A stretch of DNA of 64,000 nt from the NCBI RefSeq assembly GCF_947172395.1, contig NC_069099.1:14265740-14329739 (forward strand), read 5' to 3'. The notes beneath the pieces are model-generated. The model had not been told where the DNA came from and ran no database searches. It was given only the letters and a program-made list of their open reading frames with translations. Positions 19,043-29,112 of this stretch are shown here, piece by piece. This DNA comes from Bicyclus anynana. Its lineage: Eukaryota > Arthropoda > Insecta > Lepidoptera > Nymphalidae. Position 1 is the first letter of the stretch. Every line of letters begins with the position of its first letter. The position numbers were made by a program, and so were the translations under genes.

Positions 19043-20207
19043 AATTCAATCAGATGAGTCTGAATCGCACCAGGTTACGAACGTCATCGTCAGCATGCAC
19101 GCCCAGTCTAAAGAGGACAATACGGTAAGAAAATTCTGGGAGTTAGAATCGGATGAGGTTTCTAACAAGAAGAAAATGTTGACTGATGATGTAGTTATGT
19201 GTGAAACGATTTTAGAGAAAACAGTTTCTAGAAATAATGGTGGTCGATACGTGGCGAAGAGTCCTATTTGTGAAGACAATCCAACCGGTAAAGATCGGAA
19301 GTTAAGAGAAATTGCCATGAAGAAATTGCCGGAGTTGGTTCCTGATGAGCAATGCAATGAGCCTGACGTAGTATATTTACAGCATCACGCCGAAGTTCTT
19401 AAAGATAAATCAACGACGAAAGTAAGAGTTGTCATCGATGCGTCTTGCTCTGGAATTACCGAAGTAAACTCAAACAATGATCATCCTGTAGGTCCATCAC
19501 TTCAACATTCTCTGAAGCATATCATTTTGCGATGGCAAAACCATCCACTCTGTTTGGTATCGCATATTAATAAGATGTACCAACAAGTTAACGTTACACT
19601 AGAGGAGGCAGACCAGTTTCAGCGTATTTTGTGGAGAGATGAATCTAGAACAACACAACAGGACAGAATGTCACGTGTTACGTTCGGGAAAGCATATGCA
19701 CCTTACCCTGCTGCTAATGTCCTGCAGCAACTAGCCACAAATGAAGGTGTATACAACGCTGCTGCTGTAGACAAAATCCTGCAAGACATTTACATGAATG
19801 ACCTCAGGACGGGCTATCAAACAGTAGAAGAGTGCATGAAAATAATAATTGAAAATAGTTATAACTTAGATAAGGGAGGAATGGAAGTACAGAAAGGGGC
19901 TAGCAGTAGTATAGAAACTATGGAGAAATTAGGAAAGGGAAGAAGAAACAATCAGACAAAGTTAGAAATAGGAACTGAAAAAGAACTTGAAGTTACACAG
20001 AAAGTATTAGGACTAACCTGGGATAGCTGTACCTACAAGTTTAAATATAATATCCGTCTCCCTCCTACACAACTTCCAGTAACGAAGAAAAAGGTTATTC
20101 CTGACATTTCGCGTTGGTTCGATCCTTTAGGATGGATCGCCCCAACTATCTTGTTTTCAATGTTTGCTCACGTACGATCAAGGATAAAAGATATCTGCCG
20201 ATGGTGA
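19035..20207 (+). pseudogene. BEL/Pao reverse transcriptase, frameshifted and catalytically dead
   Basis: The frame continues the polyprotein after a change of one frame at about 19035-19042. Counted from the ATG at 19095, conserved blocks are: RKFWELES (12-19), GGRYVAKSP (49-57), VYLQHHAEV (93-101), TTKVRVVIDAS (107-117), the motif A region SHINKMYQQV (156-165), QRILWRDES (176-184), VTFGKAYAPYPA (195-206), motif C YMNDL (233-237) and RWFDPLGWIAPTI (340-352). In active BEL enzymes motif A has an aspartate where this copy has His, and motif C is YVDD-like, here with Asn for the first Asp. The stretch between GGRYV and VYLQHHA is shorter than usual. Not functional. Confidence 0.85.
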
Positions 20208-20480
20208 TATGATAAGTAAGTAAGTTAAGTAGAACATGGAATCTTGGCTTAGCGAAGAAGTTATTAATTACAGTCCACATCAAGAAAGCCAAGATAACAA
20301 TTTAGAAAGAAAGCTTGATAGAATTGAGCTATTGTTAAAGTTAAAGAAAGGAGAGTAGCTTTTTTCAGGATTCTCATTGCAAAACGTAATAGAAAAGTAC
20401 GAGTAGTAAGCAGTTTAGCAAGGGTTCTTTCATGTGAAATAGAATATATCATTAAAATCGGATCCTCTTCGGTAAGAAGA
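20208..20480 (+). pseudogene. BEL pol remnant, RNase H/integrase junction, largely deleted
   Basis: No conserved RNase H block could be recognised. Short K/E-rich stretches (for example 20280-20360) may be pol linker. The normal ~250-codon region between the reverse transcriptase connection and the integrase zinc domain is almost wholly missing. Confidence 0.5.
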
Positions 20481-21262
20481 GTATAGTCGTGGTTTTCTCA
20501 ATCCGTTTTTAGACAGCGATGGTTTGTTACGAGTTAGAGGAGGTTTGAATGCTATGAATGGCACAACTTATCATCGCTGAAGCACATGAAAGAAAACAAG
20601 GAAGACCTTAACCAGTGTTAAATTCATTTGGTCGAAGTTTTGGATCTTGATGCAAGTACATCATAGGTTTACGTCATTCTTTTCAATTTATTCAGTAACT
20701 CAAGAGTCAGTTACCTGCATCTCGTTAAAGAAACGCAAAGTATCTGTGTAGGACGATGCTTGATTGAGATAAAATGGAATTATCTGGTATCGAATCTCAC
20801 CCTACACTCTATATTTCGATGGATTATAGGAAGCTGAGATCCAGTCAACCAAGCAGAATCTCAAAGCAAGATTGAAAGATGACGCTCAAGATCCATACGT
20901 CAATTATCAAACATTAGTGTACGAGATTCGCATTGGAGCGGCCTCGTGCCTTGGGTCTATTATTTCGCTTCGGTGCGGATCCTCCTTAGATGGCAGCTCA
21001 ATCAAAAAATGACGCAAGACTTTCGCGACGGTGGTCAAATAAAAGATATGATTTAGTTTCTACACCATTGCCGTTGGAATCGTCATTTTCTTGAAAGTTG
21101 GAGACGTGGTCTTATTCAAGGAAAATAATCTTCCTCCAGGTTGATGGTTTAATTATTTAAAGCATACTGGTTCGGACAATGTCACTCGTGTTGTAAGTTT
21201 AAGATGCAATGGCATTATGATTAAAGACTTGTCTCCAAATATTGTATCTGTCAGTTAATGAT
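20481..21262 (+). pseudogene. BEL/Pao integrase remnants in several frames
   Basis: Fragments in the right order are visible across frames: NPFLDSDGLLRVRGGLN (about 20500-20560), the entry to the zinc-binding domain; a block with EAEIQSTKQNLKA and YQTLVYEI near the end of the catalytic core (about 20830-20935); an MTQDF/RRWSNKRY segment (about 21005-21060); and ENNLPPG then HTGSDNVTRVVSLRCNG (about 21120-21215), the C-terminal beta domain. Stops and shifts separate them and most of the catalytic core is absent. An LTR-like 60-base piece lies between the second and third blocks. Confidence 0.75.
20930..20992 (+). repeat. Internal LTR-like segment in BEL
   Basis: GATTCGCATTGGAGCGGCC, GTGCCTTGG and GGTGCGGATCC occur in the same order and spacing as at 16329-16389 in the 5' LTR, over about 60 bp with roughly 80 percent identity. 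The left end equals the 5' LTR variant (GATTCGCA), not the 3' LTR (GATCCGCA). It sits inside integrase coding debris. Confidence 0.7.
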
Positions 21263-21540
21263 TTCGGTTATTTTGTCTTCAAGAGTCATTATTATTCCTT
21301 TGAAGTTTTCTTTACCGTTTAGTTTTGCATTGAGAGTTTCTTTAGAATTGTTAATTGTGTTAAGTATTTAGTTAGTTTAGATTTCACATTTGTTATACTT
21401 GTAGTTTGAAATGTTGTGAGTTCATTATACATTTTCTCATATTGAACCAAACCTTTGTCAAATTATTTAAAGGTGTAAAGTTTTTTAAAGTGTTTAAAGT
21501 TAATGGTGTATTATGAACCGTTGGTTCATGGTGGGCGGAA

Positions 21541-21737
21541 TGTATAATCGACCATTCGACGCGATGTGCCGATAGATGGCAGTGTATGTGAAGTCCGCAA
21601 CTTTGTAACGCGATATCGAGTGGTTCGTACGAAAGGTATATATTGTGAAGTTTTTTACAATAAACAAGATCCGCATTGGAGCGGCCGAGTGCCTTGGTTG
21701 TTTTATTTCTCTCCGGTGCGGATCCCGACTTTGTTCA
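21541..21737 (+). repeat. BEL 3' LTR
   Basis: Starts TGTATAATCGACCATTCGAC, directly after a purine-rich GGTGGGCGGAA candidate polypurine tract (21530-21540), and ends TTTGTTCA. It differs from the 5' LTR by about four positions (one C/T, a one-base indel in a T run, and the terminal bases). GTAAG follows at 21738-21742. Confidence 0.92.
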
Positions 21738-21910
21738 GTAAGTATGTTTGTTCCTCTTCTACGCTGCGGCTACTGAATCGATTTGGCTGAAATTTGGAAT
21801 GGAAATAGATTTTACTCTGGATTAACACGTAGGCTACTTTTCATCTCGGAAAAATCCATGGTTCCCGCGGGATTTGTGAAAAACTGAATGTTTGTTTGTC
21901 CGCTAGTATT
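21738..21910 (+). mobile_element. Helitron-like E, right part after the BEL insertion
   Basis: GTAAGTATGTTTGTTCCTCT, TCTACGCTGCGGCTACTGAA, TCGATTTGGCTGAAATTTGG, TTCCCGCGGGATTTGTGAAA and a terminal TCCGCTAGTAT. Together with 16151-16202 it restores one family E copy. Part of the usual ACGAAGTCGCGGG stretch is deleted. Confidence 0.8.
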
Positions 21911-22196
21911 AGTCTGCCTTGCCTTGCACCTTATAAAGAAAGTATAACAGTAAGTCTATGGGTTTCAGATCAGTGTGAACAAATGAAAATCGAACGGGGA
22001 GATTCCTTCATCGCATCGAAAATTTCCATCTATTAAAATTCGATGTCGCCGCGAATTTTTATAGCTGAAAACCTAATGACGTATTTGCATCGAAAAAGAA
22101 TTCCGGTTTTGAATCCGGGCCGAGGAGACCAAAAACAAACAATAATATTTACCGAGAGATTGTAAGTGCTATTAAAGGGATTTATTTAAAAAGTAG

Positions 22197-22292
22197 CAGA
22201 CGATCGCGACTTCGTTTTCGTGAAATTTTTTTTTCACAAATCCCATGGGGACCGTGTATTTTTTTTTCGGGATAACAAGCCTATATGTCGCT
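22197..22292 (-). mobile_element. Helitron-like E, 3' fragment
   Basis: Minus-strand: GATCGCGACTTCGTTTTCGT, TTCACAAATCCCATGGGGAC, and TTTTTCGGGATAACAAGCCT match the terminal ~95 bases of family E. Confidence 0.55.
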
Positions 22293-22479
22293 CCATTACC
22301 TACTCTACTCCATTAACTTGTCATTGAATAATAATGAAAATTTTGAAAAACCCCCGAAGGTCATGAAATTACTAATTACACTCTCAAAAAAAGTCATCAA
22401 TATTATCTCTAAGTGCACTTTCATTTGAGACCCCACTGGAGTATAGAGTAGAGTAGAAGAACCTCACTATGTTATTCCC

Positions 22480-22820
22480 GTTTGAGACACATGATATTTA
22501 ATATCTTAAAATGCACACAACTGAAAAGTGCATACCCCTGACCGGATTCGAATCTACACCTTCCGGAATCGGAGGCAGAGGTCATACCCACTGGGCTATC
22601 ACGTTCGTCGTTATCAACCCATATACGGCTCACTGCTGAGCTCCAGTCTTCTCTCAGAATGAGAGGGGTTAGGCCAATAGTCCACCACGCTGGCCCAATG
22701 CGGATTGGCAGACTTCACACACGCAGAGAATTAAGAAATTCTCTGGTATGCAGGTTTCCTCACGATGTTTTCCTTCACCGATTGAGACACGTGATATTTA
22801 TATACTTTGAGTGATTATTT
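22480..22820 (-). mobile_element. Two SINE A pieces joined head to tail
   Basis: 22480-22603 holds the head half (from TTTGAGACACATGATATTTA to CCACTGGGCTATCACG); 22604-22820 holds a tail half (CGTCGTTATCAACCCATATA to GAGACACGTGATATTTA). Both are on the minus strand but in the order head-half then tail-half, so these are two separate truncated copies or a tandem insertion. Confidence 0.7.
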
Positions 22821-23193
22821 ATATATATCACGTTCAAAGCCCTATAAATAGGTATCTACGTAAAATAATAGAAAGCATGTCAAGCTAATGTAAAATTCCG
22901 CGAATGCACATCGTGAATTCAGCTTCACTGGCCAATAGTAAAATGTTACGCCATTCGCAGCGACCGCCACTGATATTGTTGCCATTGCGAGCGACATCGC
23001 GTTAAACCTGACTTTATGTTGCCATACACGCCACAGCCGCCATAATGCCTCACACACACGATGGGATTTTATAACGTGATCTCGCCTATCAGTCCACCGC
23101 AACGTTTTTAAAAGCTTTCAGTTTATTCGGTCAATTTTACTATTGAAATTTGTTACCGGATTTCCGATTAAGCTGAAATTTAGAATAGCTAAA
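22821..23193. other. No supported feature
   Basis: A moderately GC-rich stretch (about 22900-23100) has an 86-codon minus-strand frame without a recognisable motif. I see no exon signal I would trust. Confidence 0.3.
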
Positions 23194-24077
23194 GTGACGC
23201 TGCAATATTATGGTACTATGTACCTACTCCTAGAGCCGTGATAGCCCAGTGGATATGACCCCTACTTCGGATTCCGGAGGGTGTGGGTTCAAATCCGGTC
23301 CGGGGCATGCACCTCCAACTTTGCAACTGTGTGCATTTTAAGAAATTAAATATCTAGAGAATTCTTTTAATTTTCTGCGTGTGTGAAGTCTACCAATCCG
23401 CATTGGGCCAGCGTGGTGGACTAGGCCTAACCCCCCTCATTCTGAGAGGAGGCTCGAGCTCAGCAGTGAGCCGAATATGGGTTGATAACGATTTACCTAC
23501 ACGTGTTTGGTTTTAATTACTTTTGGACTGTGAGAAGTGTGATCAAATAGCCCCATCGTGTTTAAACATTCTTTGGTGATGCTTTGACAGTTCGGAAGTC
23601 TATTTTTCTTCATTATTATGGTATTATGTATCTTAATATTATAGTATTATGAATCTACTTGTATTTGGTTTTAATTACATTTGAACTGTGAGATATTCGA
23701 TCACATAGACGCATTGTGTTTGAGTGCTCTTTGGTGATGCTTTGACAGTTCGGAAGTCTATTTTTCTTCATTATTATGGTATTATGTATTTTAATATTAT
23801 AGTATTATGAATCTACTTGTATTTGGTTTTAATTACATTTGAACTGTGAGATATTCGCTCACATAGACGCATTGTGTTTGAGCTCTTTGGTGATGCTTTG
23901 ACAGTTCGGAAGTCTATTTTTCTTCATTATTATGGTATTATGTAACTTAATATTATAGTATTATGAATCTACTTGTATTTGGTTTTAATTCCATTTGAAC
24001 TGTGAGACATTGGATCACATAGACGCATTCTGTTTTAGCTCTTTGGTGATGCTTTGACAGTTCGGAAGTCTATTTTC
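23194..24077 (+). repeat. Tandem array, ~157-bp unit, about four copies
   Basis: TTTGGTTTTAATTAC starts units at 23506, 23664 and 23822, and a variant unit starts at 23978 (periods 158, 158, 156). Each contains AACTGTGAGA, CACATAGACGCATT, TCTTTGGTGATGCTTTGACA and GTTCGGAAGTCTATTTTTCT. The sequence just before the SINE at 23228 (ATATTATGGTACTATGTACC) matches the unit's end, so the array began before the SINE landed. The middle copies are nearly identical, showing recent amplification. Confidence 0.85.
23228..23493 (+). mobile_element. SINE A with 7-bp TSD
   Basis: Plus-strand copy from TCCTAGAGCCGTGATAGCCC to GAATATGGGTTGATAACGAT. TACCTAC at 23221-23227 and 23494-23500 is the target-site duplication and sits at a unit border of the tandem array. 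Confidence 0.85.
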
Positions 24078-24194
24078 ATGAATCTTACAACTTGTGTTTC
24101 TTTGAAAGAAAGAGTGAATAGGTGTTATCTAAGCAAGCGCATACTATCTTAGGCCACATTTACACTTATCATCAGATGATATCATGTGACCTTA

Positions 24195-24390
24195 TCACAC
24201 TAATATTATAAAGGTGACAGTTTGTGTGTGTAGGTGTGTATGTTCCTTCCTTTGCGCTGCAGCTACTGCAGCGATTTGGCTGAAATTTGGATTGAAACTA
24301 GATTTTACTCATAAATTAACACAGGCTACACTTCGTCCCGATTTCGTAAGTCGCAGGTGTCCACTAGTCTCATATACAAATGACATGTCT
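24195..24390 (+). mobile_element. Helitron-like E, degraded
   Basis: TCACACTAATATTATAAAGG, TTGCGCTGCAGCTACTGCAG and CGATTTGGCTGAAATTTGGA are followed by a worn 3' half ending near TGTCCACTAGTCT. The 64-codon frame across it is incidental. Confidence 0.6.
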
Positions 24391-24883
24391 CTATTCAAGC
24401 TTGTATAGTCTACATGCGAGAGTCGCTTCGCTTATGATAGCAATAGGGATGATGACAGTTTTTTAAATTGTATATAAATTAAGAGTATACTAATAGCAAA
24501 GCAACTTTGTAAAAGTAACAAGGTATCTGCGATCATTACTTCCGGAGCTACAGGGATTTAAAGGGTCAGATTTGCGGCGCTGCCGCGGATCTCTGAAAAA
24601 CGCTCCGTACAAAATGGCACGATTTAGTGACGTCGTTGGCTCGCTAATCGTTAGGTTTGTATGGGCGTTCAAACAAAATTACTAATATCTTTGTTATTTG
24701 TGCGTTTATGTTTATAGTTCATTTATTGAAAAATGTCACATTTAATGTAAGGAAGCTAAAATTGTATGAATTTTCATCTTATTGCGATAAAATATTTTTA
24801 GTAGATTTTGAAATTTTATAATCTTATTTATTTGCAAATATCCAGTCAATCTTTACTTTTTATGTATAAATTAGTTAACATTG
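24391..24883. other. No supported feature
   Basis: AT-rich DNA; a GC-richer patch at 24535-24660 gives a 60-codon minus frame without motif. No RNA gene seen. Confidence 0.3.
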
Positions 24884-24960
24884 ACCTTATTTACCCGAAT
24901 GTATCATAAACATCAATATTGAATATATTGATTTTTATGATACATTCGGGTAAATAAGGT
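24884..24960. repeat. Near-perfect 36-bp hairpin, 5-base loop
   Basis: 24884-24919 (ACCTTATTTACCCGAATGTA...) and 24925-24960 are inverted copies with a single mismatch; the loop is TGAAT. It is followed by a short duplication GACCTAGTCA at 24961 and 24976. Shape and size resemble a hairpin RNA precursor or a compact palindrome of a MITE. No evidence of expression is available. Confidence 0.85.
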
Positions 24961-24984
24961 GACCTAGTCAAGGATGACCTAGTC

Positions 24985-25566
24985 ATCATCCCCATTTTTC
25001 TTGATTATCAGACAAAAGCTTGCTCATAAACAAAAATAACTAGTAAATAATAATAAAATTCAAACCGCTTGCAACACGGTATTACTTATATTTATTAATT
25101 TTCAATTTTAACGCATAAATACTCCAATTATACGCATGTTGTACAGATAGGATTTAGAAATCTCTAATAGCCAATAGTAGGAAGGTAAGGTAAGGTATGT
25201 TAAAATTAATGTTTATTTGACCGTGTAGTGGAGACATTAAACTCATACGTACGATGTTAAAAGTAAAACTTACGCCAACATATTCAAAAAACGGTCTCAA
25301 TGCCTTTGTCTTAGAGTTCAGTCTTCCATATCAATATGTTAAGAAAATCTTGTTGGACGTTAAAGGTGCTGTATATTTTTACATTTAGAATTCTACAAAC
25401 ATTTCCAAAAGCATAATTTTTAGAATCTGGCATTTTGTACTGTTATTGGTAGTGAGAGGTTACGATGTATGGATAGCGAATTTTCTTTTATACTTTAGTT
25501 TGGTATCTAATTTTTATACAAATATTTACCTTCTAGATGTTTTACAAACTTTGTTTTAATATTTTA
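24985..25566. other. No supported feature
   Basis: AT-rich, no frames above ~60 codons, no recognised repeat. Confidence 0.3.
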
Positions 25567-25740
25567 GCCTCAGTAGCTCAACGGTTAGAGCGGTGGGACA
25601 CATCACGGAGGGGTGGTGGTTCGATCCCCGCCCGTTGGTCTATTGTACCCACTCCTAGCACAGTCTTTCCCGACTAGTTGAAGGGGAATGGGAATATTGG
25701 TCATATTAAAAAAAAAGATGTGACAAATATTCTTTAAAAA
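25567..25740 (+). mobile_element. SINE D, full length
   Basis: The tRNA-like head (CAGTAGCTCAACGGTTAGAG, box B GGTTCGATCCCCG) is followed by TTGGTCTATTGTACCCACTC, TCTTTCCCGACTAGTTGAAG, and GGGAATATTGGTCATATTA, then an A-rich tail ending ATTCTTTAAAAAC. Other copies lie at 27380-27535, 44112-44275 and 49345-49490. The head has insertions and is not a working tRNA. Confidence 0.8.
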
Positions 25741-27379
25741 CAAAAAATATGCCCTTATAAGTGAAGTTCAATAAGCACATCTAGTGTAAACAATTATAAA
25801 GAGTTCATCATCATGAGATTATGAACTGTTTGTAATACTTGCATTAGTCTAGTTAACATGTGCTTTTCAGTAACCAGTCACAGGTTCGATTCGGACGAAA
25901 ATGTATATTCATGATTTAAAAAAAGACTTTTGCTCCTAAACGTTGCAAAATTTCTTAAACAAATTACTATAAAATAAAAAGGAGTCTGGTCTTCCGCGAT
26001 CTTAAAACTAAATGATATTTTTTAACATTTAAAACAAGATAAACAAAAATTTCACTCTTGCAAAATTTTTTTCGTGACTTCTAAAAAGGTTGCAGGAAAG
26101 AGCACTTGTGAATTAGTACACGTGCCTTTTGATGACAATACTATAGCAGTATTTATGTAAACCCAAAGTCAATCCCAATTCCTCACAAATACCCAACTGT
26201 CGACTAAACCAATTACTTATTCATCCATACAAAGAAAACTTAATTCAAGTACACTTCCTTGCACGTCCCGGGAAAATACAGCAAGAGAAAAATAATAAAA
26301 TAATAAAGATGGAATACAGTTGGGCGGTGAATAAATCAACATTAATAATATCACAACCGGTTCTGCGGACAATGGCTTCCGTTTGACGGTATAATATAAG
26401 AATCTAATCGCAAATTCTGTATTGTGTTCAGAGTGTGAAGGGTAACGCTGGGTTTCCTTGAGGAATAATTGTTGACGTGTAGCATCTTTTCGCTTTTAAA
26501 GGTTCCGTAGTCGAATAACTACAATATGGGTATCTTGAAGTAATAGTCAACTACCAATCAAGTGCGTTACACCATAATATGCAGTAATTAAGCGTTAATT
26601 TATAATTATAACTGAAATTTCGACAAATACTGCGTAATTCGATACTTAAACTACTATTAACTCTATTATTATCCTCTACGTACGGAACTCTCAGTGGGTG
26701 ATACCGTCCGAATCGCACTTGTCGATTTTTTTTATAAAGTGACTAATAACTTACATAGGACTTTTGCAAGGAACTCCATAGACTGCAGTCCTGCATTTAC
26801 CCAGCGGCCTATATACAATTAATTAACCAAAAAATTTAAAAAGTAAAAAGAAAACTACCTAAGAGAAGAAAATTTCTGTCTCTCGTTTTTCTGGATTACT
26901 GAATGGATTTTCATCCCGCTAGTGTTATATATAAAGTGAGAGATGCGGGTAGATAGATAGAAGTTTATTAACTGTGCGAAAGCAGGATGTAATTTAATTT
27001 TCCCTTTATTGCTCTCGGCTTGTCCTGCTCGGGATAACTTTCTGGCTATTTTTACACGTCGCGTTGAATTTTTTTTGTTTCTCATTATACGAGTACAGTA
27101 CCACAGAATTCATATTATCTACTATTATTAAGTAATAGTATCTAGGGCTTTTTGGTGTCAAAGATCGTTCAGGGTATTGGGTATAAAAAAAAAAATTTAT
27201 TCCCTCATAAAGGAGATGGTCCAAAATTGTATGGAGTCCAAGTCCAGTCATTGTTCCCTGACGGAAATAAAAGAAGATATTATTTTTAACTATTTTTGAT
27301 TATACAAATTTACGAATTTACTTTAATTCTTTCGAAATTAAAGTAAATGATGCATTATCTCCCAAGAAATACAACATTT
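25741..27379. other. No gene supported
   Basis: A 1.6-kb AT-rich stretch. Two overlapping minus-strand frames (26855-27085 and 27006-27251) have no protein motif. It contains a short TAGATAGATAGA run near 26950. I see nothing annotatable. Confidence 0.3.
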
Positions 27380-27535
27380 TTTTTTTTTAAAAGAATATTT
27401 GCCATATTTTTTATAATATGACCAATATTCCCATTTCCCTCCAACTAGTCGGAAAGACTGTGCTAGGAGTGGGTACGACAATAGACCAACGGGGCGAGGA
27501 TCGTTCGATCGACCGTTGAGCTATTGAGGCTATTA
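27380..27535 (-). mobile_element. SINE D
   Basis: Minus-strand: AAAAGAATATTTGCCATATT, ACCAATATTCCCATTTCCCT, GACTGTGCTAGGAGTGGGTA, GACCAACGGGGCGAGGATCG and the head end GACCGTTGAGCTATTGAGGC. Part of the anticodon-arm region is deleted. Confidence 0.8.
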
Positions 27536-27839
27536 CTTAAATACATTATTATGGGATTAATGGCGGATAGATGACGTTTTCAATGCAATCAATTTGACGT
27601 TTCCTGTCAACTGTCATGTTATCATAGTTGCTCTATGGGCACCATCTTGATATAACTCAAAAACTTGGGTTTTTGTTTTATTTATTTATTTATTTTTATT
27701 TAGTTAGATTTATTCACTTTAATAAATTTTAATAAATTCCTTGTATTTTTTAAATTTTAATGATACGGGGTACAAGAGTGGATCTGAAATGGGCCATCTC
27801 CTTTGTCATATTATATCAACTAATTTTTAAAGAGCCATG

Positions 27840-28158
27840 ATATGAAGAGCCGTAGCCCAGTGGATCCTCCTCTGCCTCCGATTCTGGAGGGTGTACGTTC
27901 AAATCCGGTCCGGGGCATGCACCTCCAACTTTTCAGTTATGTGCATTTTAACAAATTAAATATCTCTTATCTCAAACGGTGAAGGAAAACATCGTGAGGA
28001 AACCTGCATACCTACCTGAGAATTTACTTAAATCTACGTGTGTGAAGTTTGCCAGTCCGCATTGGGCCAGCGTAGTGTACTAAGGTCTCTCATTATGAGA
28101 TGAGGCTCGTGCTCAACAGTGAGCCGAATATGGGTTGTTAATGATGATGCACGAAAAT
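27840..28158 (+). mobile_element. SINE A, full length
   Basis: Head AGAGCCGTAGCCCAGTGGAT (three bases missing from the box-A region), box B region GTTCAAATCCGGTCCGG, body and GGGTTGTTAATGATGATGC tail. Confidence 0.8.
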
Positions 28159-28987
28159 ATAAGGCACCTACAACATGAAGTCGCACTTTATTTAAGTTTG
28201 CAATTTATAAATTATCAGCGAGTGTTACTGTAACGACCATATTTATAAACATGGATTAAGATTTCTTCGAAGTAAAGTGAACTTTAAGAGGTAGTGATTA
28301 AGTCCATTTTACTTTAAAGAAAACTGGGGTTTAAATCTTAATGCGTGTCTATAAATACGGACGTAAGTATGTACTTGGTTGAGCTACTTATTTAATGAAG
28401 TCTAGGGTTTTCATATTTTTTTTGAAAATCATTTTCAATATTTTAGCTTGAAACATTTCAATGTACCTACTCGTATTTTATATAAATTTTCGATATATTC
28501 AGAGTTTAATGTTACCTTACTTAAAACTAAAAATAGCACTCGACCACGGCCATCCTCTGAATTTCAGGTAAAAAAAATTACGTACAAAAAAAGAGATGTA
28601 ATAAAATATCCATTCGCACTGAATGGTTAATCAAATTAACCCATCGGAAATCACTGGTAATCACTTACCAGCGAACGCGCTGGTCCCAGTAGTTATTTGC
28701 TTTAAACCGAAATGGCTGCACACCCATCATCAGAATTTAATGTCCACCGTTAATTTCCCTCGAGGTGGATACAGTGATCTCCAAAAATAATTACGATACG
28801 CAATTTTAACCTTTACCTTTAAATTCACAAAGCGTATAATGCCATGAAGTAATTAATACTTTGCTCGTTACGTGTTTTACGTTTACGTAAAATATTAAAT
28901 TTGCTGTCGAGCTTACTGCTTCTCTCCGCTTGCCATATAGCGAGGATAATATTAGACTGTTGGTTATCGTATACGACAATGTACTGT
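28159..28987. other. No gene supported
   Basis: AT-rich; a possible old inverted pair around AAGTAAAGTGAACTTTAAGA and TTTACTTTAAAGAAAACT (28270-28325). No recognised family. Confidence 0.3.
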
Positions 28988-29112
28988 ACCGCCAAGCGAT
29001 TTAGCGTTCCGGTACGATGCCGTGTAGAAACCGCTTCCATCATAGATTGCATCATCACTTATCATCAGGTGAGTTTTTAGTCAAGAGCTAACTTGTAAAG
29101 AATAAATAAAAA
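28988..29112 (+). mobile_element. SINE C, 5'-truncated with internal deletion
   Basis: GTACCGCCAAGCGATTTAGC, CGGTACGATGCCGTGTAGAA, ACCGCTTCCATCATAGATTG, then CATCATCACTTATCATCAGG and an AAGAATAAATAAA tail. The CCTCCTCC segment between is missing. Confidence 0.7.

Larger units (their letters stand above)
16203..21737 (+). mobile_element. BEL/Pao LTR retrotransposon, defective
   Basis: A 5535-bp element has 197-bp LTRs (TG...CA at the 3' copy) and a perfect 5-bp TSD, GTAAG. Internally it carries a leader with tandem repeats, a gag-protease frame, a frameshifted reverse transcriptase and integrase debris, in BEL/Pao order. The LTRs differ at about four positions in 197, so insertion looks recent, yet the coding part is badly damaged. 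It cannot encode its own complete replication set as it stands. Family assignment follows from the DUF1759-like gag, three zinc knuckles, and the aspartic protease placed before reverse transcriptase. Confidence 0.9.

Noticed and set aside
19031..19045. Programmed frameshift in BEL
   Set aside because: No slippery heptamer or clear downstream structure is visible, and the rest of pol is broken; an indel is simpler. Kept only as a low-interest question.
23506..24077. CRISPR-like array
   Set aside because: Units are ~157 bp and contiguous with no spacer structure, and the genome is eukaryotic; it is a tandem repeat.
25567..25640. tRNA gene (AGTAGCTCAACGGTTAGAGC with GGTTCGATCCC)
   Set aside because: It is joined to a SINE D body present in four copies, and the anticodon-to-T-arm region has extra bases.
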